Assembly: GCA_016700115.1 (NCBI GenBank)
Contig: CP064999.1
Location: forward strand, 2,046,001-2,110,000
Direction: 5' to 3'
DNA length: 64,000 nucleotides
Source of the DNA: Sphingobacteriales bacterium
Lineage (GTDB): Bacteria > Bacteroidota > Bacteroidia > Chitinophagales > UBA2359
Part shown: positions 58,959-64,000 of the stretch, one piece after another
Numbering within the stretch: position 1 is the first letter of the stretch
Layout of the letters: each line of letters begins with the position of its first letter
Program-made: the position numbers and the translations under genes
Notes under the pieces: generated by a model
Database searches by the model: none
Seen by the model: the letters and a program-made list of their open reading frames with translations, nothing else
Told to the model about the DNA's origin: nothing

Positions 58959-60080
58959 ATACCAACTTTGATTTAATTTTGAACCACACTTGATTGGTTT
59001 ATGTCTTTAAATTGGGTGGGTTATTTTTGACAATGTAATGGTATAACCTTATTACCTTAGTAAAATAGGTAACAAGTAAACTCACAAACCTTATGACCTA
59101 ATTTAAATGAAAGTATAAAAAAGGAATGTAAGCACTTCGGCTATAAGGTAATAAGGTTTTTTTAGGTGTGTAATTAGTTGGTTACTAAGGTAATAAGGTG
59201 GTGATGAAAACAAACTACTCGGTTTGTCACCTAAAGGAGGGCAACCTTTTTCCATTATTCTGGACAGGCTAAGTCAACTATTTAAGTCATCCACAGACAT
59301 TTAATACCAATTATGATTTGATTTTGCACCACACATGATTAGCTAAAGTCTTTAAATTGGGTGGGTTTTTTTTGACAAGGTAATGGTATAACCTTATTAC
59401 CTTAGTAAAATATGTAACAAGTAAACTCACAAACCTTATTACCTAATTTAAATGAAAGTATAAAAAAGGAATGTATGCACTTCGGACTATAAGGTAATAA
59501 GATTTTTTTGGGTGTGTATTTAGTTGGTTACTAAGGTAATAAGGTGGTGATGAAAACAAACTACTCGGTTTGTCGCCTAAAGGAGTGCAGCCTTTTTCCA
59601 TTATTCTGAACAGGCTAAATCAACTATTTAAGTCATCCACAGACATTTAATACCAATTATGATTTGATTTTGCACCACACATGATTAGTTAAAGTCTTTA
59701 AATTGGTTGGATTATTTTTGACAATGTAATGGTATAACCTTATTACTTTAGTAAAACAACAACAAGTAAACTCACAAACCTTATTACCTAATTTAAATGA
59801 AAGTATAAAAAAGGAATGTATGCACTTCGGACTATAAGGTAATAAGATTTTTTTGGGTGTGTATTTAGTTGGTTACTAAGGTAATAAGGTGGTGATGAAA
59901 ACAAACTACTCGGTTTGTCACCTAAAGGAGTGCAGCCTTTTTCCATTATTCTGAACAGGCTAAGTCAACTATTTAAGCCATCCAAAGACATTTAATACCA
60001 ATTATGATTTGATTTTGCACCACACATGATTAGTTAAAGTCTTTAAATTGGGTGGATTATTTTTGACTATGTAATGGTAT
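58959..60080 (+). repeat. 345-bp tandem array punctuated by MITE-like elements
   Basis: Three units of 345-346 bp start at 58959, 59304 and 59650, and a fourth begins at 59995. Each starts with an 86-bp element bounded by ATACCA and TGGTAT (58959-59044, 59304-59389, 59650-59735, 59995-60080), so the array is element-spacer-element-spacer-element-spacer-element. Each 260-bp spacer has nested inverted repeats, e.g. 17-bp arms at 59392-59408 and 59528-59544, and 10-bp arms at 59435-59444 and 59492-59501. No open reading frame is evident. Confidence 0.88.
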
Positions 60081-60164
60081 AAAATACACCTCTTGAAAAT
60101 AAACAATAAAAATGGCAAATTGTATATAGATATGGCAATACAATTGTAAAAGTTAACGCTGGAT

Positions 60165-61913
60165 ATGTTCGATCATTTGCAGAATAATCATTATAAAAAT
60201 TCTCTTACGCCGCTCAAGCGATTTATAAGGTTGTTGTCCGTAGATAAAAAAGACATCGGCTATTTATACATTTATTCCATTTTTAATGGTCTGATCAATC
60301 TTTCATTGCCATTAGGCATACAGGCAATTGTAGGCATTATAGCCGGAGGGCAGATGATTACTTCATGGATTGTTTTGGTTGGTATTGTTACAATAGGAGT
60401 AATTATTTCAGGAGGTCTGCAAATTATGCAAATGGTAATAACAGAAAACCTTCAACAGCGCATATTTACCCGTGCATCTTTTGAATTTGCATTCCGGATT
60501 CCGCGGTTAAAAGCAGAAGCACTAAACAAGCAATACGTGCCTGAATTGATTAACCGGTTTTTTGATACACTATCCCTGCAAAAAGGGTTAACCAAAATAC
60601 TCATAGATATTTCTGCTTCAGTGCTGCAAATTCTTTTCGGGCTGTTGCTGATTTCATTTTACCATCCGTTTTTTATAATGTTTGGCGTATTAGTCATCGT
60701 GGTTATTGTAGCAATATTCTTTTTTACAGGTTCTCAAGGCATAGCAACGAGCCTTATGGAATCGAAGTATAAGTATGAAGTGGCTCATTGGCTGGAAGAA
60801 ATAGCACGCACTTTGAACACTTTTAAATTGCACAGCGATAGCACTATGCCGCTAATTAAAACTGATGTGATTACAGGAAAATACTTGACTGCCCGTAAAA
60901 AGCATTTCGGGATATTGCTTATGCAATTTGTGGCTTCAATTGGTTTTAAAACTATAACCATTGCCGGTTTGCTGATACTTGGAAGTTATTTGGTGATGAA
61001 CAATCAGATAAACATCGGGCAATTTGTAGCTGCTGAAATAGTAGTTCTATTAGTTATCAACTCCGTTGAAAAGCTGATTGTAAGTTTGGAAACCATTTAT
61101 GATGTGCTTACCGCAGTAGAAAAACTTGGCTACATTACCGACCTGCCTTTAGAAAAATCAGTAGGTTTGCCTTTCGAGCAAATAGATACAGGCCGAGGCA
61201 TGAGTTTGCAGGTTAGTAATTTGAGCTACCGGTTTGCTCCGGAGGAAGAACCAATTATTAACCGGCTTAATTTTGAGATTAAAGCACAAGACCGCATTTG
61301 TATATCCGGCTATAACGGCTCCGGAAAAACTACTTTATCTCAAATCCTGGCAAGTCTTTTCACCAATTTTGAGGGCAATATTATTTATAACGGTATTCCG
61401 GTCAAAAACATTAATCTTACCTCCCTCCGCGCACATATTGGTGATTTTTCTTCACAGGAAGATATTTTCCTTGGAACCCTTGAAGAAAATATAACAATGG
61501 GTAATCCTTCCTTCAATATTAAACAAATCATGGAAGTCGCTAATATAGTCGGGCTTACTACCTTTGTTCAGCAACTCAAAGAAGGATTTAACACACAGAT
61601 TGTACCTGAAGGCAAAACTTTGCCCGAAAGCGTTGCAAAAAAGATAATTCTTGCCCGCAGCATCATATCACAACCTCGTTTATTTATTATAGAAGACCCG
61701 ACTTTCGGGCTACAAACCACCGAACAGGAACGTATCATACGATATCTCACTCACCCTGACCGTCAATGGACTCTGATCATAGTTTCAAATAATCAGCAGG
61801 TTGCTGCTTTATGCAACAGAATCCTGGTCATGAAACAAGGAAAAATTATTGATAGTTGTGTATTTAGCGACATAACACAAAAACCTTATTACAACGATAT
61901 CTTTAATGCTTGA
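60165..61913 (+). CDS. ABC transporter permease/ATPase of a type I-like export system, degenerate NBD
   Basis: 582 residues: a six-helix membrane domain (about 30-320) and a nucleotide-binding domain. Walker A is intact (SGYNGSGKT, K388). The signature LSGGQ is LPESV (about 486-490), Walker B reads FIIEDPT so that the Asp-Glu pair is swapped (E510-D511), and the switch His is replaced in IIVSNNQQ. Variants of this kind seem common in a Bacteroidota export subfamily, so it may still hydrolyse ATP. It is followed by HlyD and TolC genes (an export operon). There is no C39 peptidase domain. Confidence 0.85.
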   Translation: MFDHLQNNHYKNSLTPLKRFIRLLSVDKKDIGYLYIYSIFNGLINLSLPLGIQAIVGIIAGGQMITSWIVLVGIVTIGVIISGGLQIMQMVITENLQQRIFTRASFEFAFRIPRLKAEALNKQYVPELINRFFDTLSLQKGLTKILIDISASVLQILFGLLLISFYHPFFIMFGVLVIVVIVAIFFFTGSQGIATSLMESKYKYEVAHWLEEIARTLNTFKLHSDSTMPLIKTDVITGKYLTARKKHFGILLMQFVASIGFKTITIAGLLILGSYLVMNNQINIGQFVAAEIVVLLVINSVEKLIVSLETIYDVLTAVEKLGYITDLPLEKSVGLPFEQIDTGRGMSLQVSNLSYRFAPEEEPIINRLNFEIKAQDRICISGYNGSGKTTLSQILASLFTNFEGNIIYNGIPVKNINLTSLRAHIGDFSSQEDIFLGTLEENITMGNPSFNIKQIMEVANIVGLTTFVQQLKEGFNTQIVPEGKTLPESVAKKIILARSIISQPRLFIIEDPTFGLQTTEQERIIRYLTHPDRQWTLIIVSNNQQVAALCNRILVMKQGKIIDSCVFSDITQKPYYNDIFNA

Positions 61914-62032
61914 TTTTTCAAATAAAACTATAAAGCACAAAAAGAAACACCAAAGTAACTATCGGTATATATCACTGCAATCGGGTTACTTTATGAACGT
62001 GTTCCGATTGGAAAAAATAACCTCAGCAATAT

Positions 62033-63409
62033 ATGCTTAATATATCTGACAATAGAATTGATAAGGAAATAGACATTTCTCTGTACAAATCTTTTTCACG
62101 AACAAAACTGTGGGGAGGAAACCGTATCCTTGCTTTATGGCTCATTGTTTTTTTAATCCTGTATTTGGTAATTATGTTTTTGCCGTGGACACAAAATATA
62201 CGGGCAAAAGGTAAAATTACTACTCTAAAACCGGAACACCGTCCTCAAACTATTCAAAGTACTATTGCCGGACGTATTGAAAAATGGTATGTACAGGAAG
62301 GACAACTGGTTGAAAAGGGAGATACCATAGTATTCATGTCGGAAATAAAAGACGATTATTTCGACCCTCAGCTACTTGATAGAACAGCGCTGCAAGTGGG
62401 GGCTAAAGAAATGGCAATAGAATCCTATGCCGATAAATCACTCGCCCTGGAAAACCAAATCAAAGCACTAAATGAAAACAGGGATTACAAGCTTTCGCAA
62501 ACCAACAACAAAATAAGTCAAACCGATCTTAAAATACAGACCGACAGCATTGAATTTGAAGTTGCAAAAACCAATTTTACAGTGGCTGAACAGCAATATA
62601 ACCGGCAACAGGAACTCTATAATAAAGGTTTGGCTTCATTGACTGATTTAGAACAACGGCAAATCAAATTACAGGAAGCGCTTTCTAAAAAAATATCAGC
62701 CGAAAACAAGCTTCTTACCAGCCGCAATGAGTTACTGAATGCCCGAATAGAGCTTAATGCCATCAGAAGTGAATATGCAGATAAAATAGCCAAAACCCAA
62801 TCTGAAAGATTTAGCACCTTGTCTTCGATGTATGATGCAGAGGGGGGGGTAGCAAAATTGCAAAACCAGTATGCCAATTACCGTCTTCGGTCTCAATTTT
62901 ATTATATTCTGGCACCTCAGAAATGTTATATTACTAAGGTTGTGAAAACCGGATTAGGTGAAACGGTAAAAGAAGGCGATGATATCGTCAGCATTATGCC
63001 GGCAGATTTTGATTTAGCAGTGGAGATGTATGTAAAACCAATGGATTTACCGTTGCTTAAACAAGGAGAAAAAGTGCGGTTTTTGTTTGACGGTTGGCCC
63101 GCATTTGTGTTTTCCGGATGGCCCGGCGTTTCTTTCGGCACATTTGGCGGTAAAATTGTAGCTGTTGACAATATCACGAGTGAAAATAATTTATACAGAA
63201 TTCTTGTGGCTCCCGACTCAGGAGAACAGCCCTGGCCGAAGCCTTTAAGAGTAGGTACAGGGGCAGAGGGATTGGTTTTGCTGAATGATGTTCCGCTATG
63301 GTATGAATTTTGGCGGCAAATTAACGGATTCCCGCCTGAATATTATGAGGATAGCAATGCTACGCAGTTACCTAAACTAAAAATTCCTAAAAGAGCGATT
63401 GCAAAATGA
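62033..63409 (+). CDS. HlyD-family membrane fusion protein
   Basis: 458 residues. One N-terminal membrane helix (about 33-53: LALWLIVFLILYLVIMFLPW), a lipoyl-like half-motif (AGRIEKWYVQEGQLVEKGDT), a long coiled-coil hairpin (about 120-280), and the second lipoyl half with a beta-barrel (VKTGLGETVKEGDDIVSIMP, FDLAVEMYVKPMDLPLL). It links the inner-membrane ABC protein to the outer-membrane channel. Its stop overlaps the next start (ATGA). Confidence 0.92.
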   Translation: MLNISDNRIDKEIDISLYKSFSRTKLWGGNRILALWLIVFLILYLVIMFLPWTQNIRAKGKITTLKPEHRPQTIQSTIAGRIEKWYVQEGQLVEKGDTIVFMSEIKDDYFDPQLLDRTALQVGAKEMAIESYADKSLALENQIKALNENRDYKLSQTNNKISQTDLKIQTDSIEFEVAKTNFTVAEQQYNRQQELYNKGLASLTDLEQRQIKLQEALSKKISAENKLLTSRNELLNARIELNAIRSEYADKIAKTQSERFSTLSSMYDAEGGVAKLQNQYANYRLRSQFYYILAPQKCYITKVVKTGLGETVKEGDDIVSIMPADFDLAVEMYVKPMDLPLLKQGEKVRFLFDGWPAFVFSGWPGVSFGTFGGKIVAVDNITSENNLYRILVAPDSGEQPWPKPLRVGTGAEGLVLLNDVPLWYEFWRQINGFPPEYYEDSNATQLPKLKIPKRAIAK

Positions 63410-64000
63410 CCAATTTGATTTCTATAATCACTCAACTTCTATTGATATTATTGATTACAGGGCAACAAATCAGTGCTCAGAAAAGCGTATCCGATAGTAC
63501 ACAAACCTTTACTCAGGAAATATTTTTTGAATTCATAAAACAATATCATCCCGTTGCCCGGCAAAGCAAACTGCTTACAGAACAAGCAATAGCGCAACTA
63601 CTCATTGCTAAAGGTGGTTTTGACCCTCAGGTGTATGCTTACTTAGATCAAAAATCATTTGACAATAAAAATTATTTTACACTTTCGAAAAACGGACTAA
63701 AAGTGCCAACCTGGTACGGAGTTGAAGTGGCAGCAGGCTATCAACTGAGTAACGGAGATTTTCTTAATCCTGAAAACAAATCTCCTGTTGAAGGACAAGC
63801 TTTTGCAGGGGTATCTGTTTCTTTATTGCAAGGACTCATTATAGATCAAAGACGTGCCACTTTAAAACAGGCGCATATTTTTGCACAGTACAATGAGGCT
63901 GAAAGGCTTAATATGCTCAATAACTTGTTGTATGAGGCAGCAAATACATATTGGACATGGGCTTTGGCATACAACAATCTTTTGTTGCAACAGCAAGCAG
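63406..64000 (+). CDS. TolC-family outer-membrane efflux protein, N-terminal part (runs off window)
   Basis: 198 codons visible from ATG 63406, overlapping the HlyD stop by 4 bp. A signal peptide (SIITQLLLILLITGQQISAQ) is followed by a TolC-like helical and barrel start (FFEFIKQYHPVARQSKLLTEQAIAQ split: KQYHPVARQSKLL; AGYQLSNGDF; VSVSLLQGLIIDQRRATL; EAANTYWTWALAYNNL). It is the outer-membrane channel of the export operon that starts at 60165. The 3' part lies outside the window. Confidence 0.88.
   Translation, partial: MTNLISIITQLLLILLITGQQISAQKSVSDSTQTFTQEIFFEFIKQYHPVARQSKLLTEQAIAQLLIAKGGFDPQVYAYLDQKSFDNKNYFTLSKNGLKVPTWYGVEVAAGYQLSNGDFLNPENKSPVEGQAFAGVSVSLLQGLIIDQRRATLKQAHIFAQYNEAERLNMLNNLLYEAANTYWTWALAYNNLLLQQQA

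Noticed and set aside
58959..60080. CRISPR or rRNA/ncRNA operon repeats
   Set aside because: Long 345-bp units with near-identical spacers; no rRNA or tRNA sequence.

Overview
The window comes from a member of the Bacteroidota. Evidence: a type IX secretion (T9SS) C-terminal sorting domain, TAnnTTTG-type -7 promoter elements, few Shine-Dalgarno sites, and typical families of the phylum (paired YceI proteins with a porin, GldG-like DUF4340, MutS2, Lon, a LegB-like dehydratase). Nothing visible fixes the genus. Several single-base indels in homopolymers, especially in 0-10 kb, suggest a draft assembly.

Layout. (1) 0-10 kb, minus strand: a paralogous array of right-handed beta-helix proteins that carry no signal peptide, interleaved with T9SS-secreted propeller/PKD proteins. 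One beta-helix gene has a nearly identical but four-times-frameshifted copy 7.5 kb away, and a T9SS sorting-domain fossil lies between two others. (2) 10-45 kb: mostly housekeeping and envelope genes: ABC1 kinase, MutS2, Lon, S9 peptidase, a YceI-porin-YceI cluster, methyltransferase, DUF4340, 2-oxoacid dehydrogenase E2, LegB-like dehydratase, a clan-CD-like lipoprotein, tRNA-Gln, a phosphatidylcholine-synthase-like enzyme, DUF423, M32 carboxypeptidase, an AAA ATPase with a putative small nuclease, a TPR protein, an FAD dehydrogenase and PruA. (3) 45-47.5 kb: repeats and a fibronectin-III protein. (4) 47.6-56.8 kb: a defence island. (5) 57-64 kb: a cytochrome P460-like lipoprotein, a bestrophin, a 345-bp tandem repeat array, and an ABC/HlyD/TolC export operon that runs off the window.

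The most exciting locus is the four-gene operon at 48530-52929. It encodes a coiled-coil protein with a DarT-like (DUF4433) ADP-ribosyltransferase domain, a DUF6939 protein that I read as NADAR-like (a possible ADP-ribosyl hydrolase or antitoxin), and a ZorA/ZorB-like proton-channel motor pair. It lacks ZorC, ZorD and ZorE. Related inverted-repeat elements bound it on both sides. I propose a Zorya-like membrane sensor coupled to a DarT-NADAR toxin-antitoxin effector. Beside it are an MvaI/BcnI-type restriction-modification pair and an AlbA_2/HATPase protein enclosed by 200-bp direct repeats.

Repeat biology is also rich. Two intergenic arrays with a strict 21-bp period share one skeleton despite different sequences. 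A MITE-like element family (ATACCA...TGGTAT ends) occurs at two single sites and also punctuates the 345-bp tandem array.
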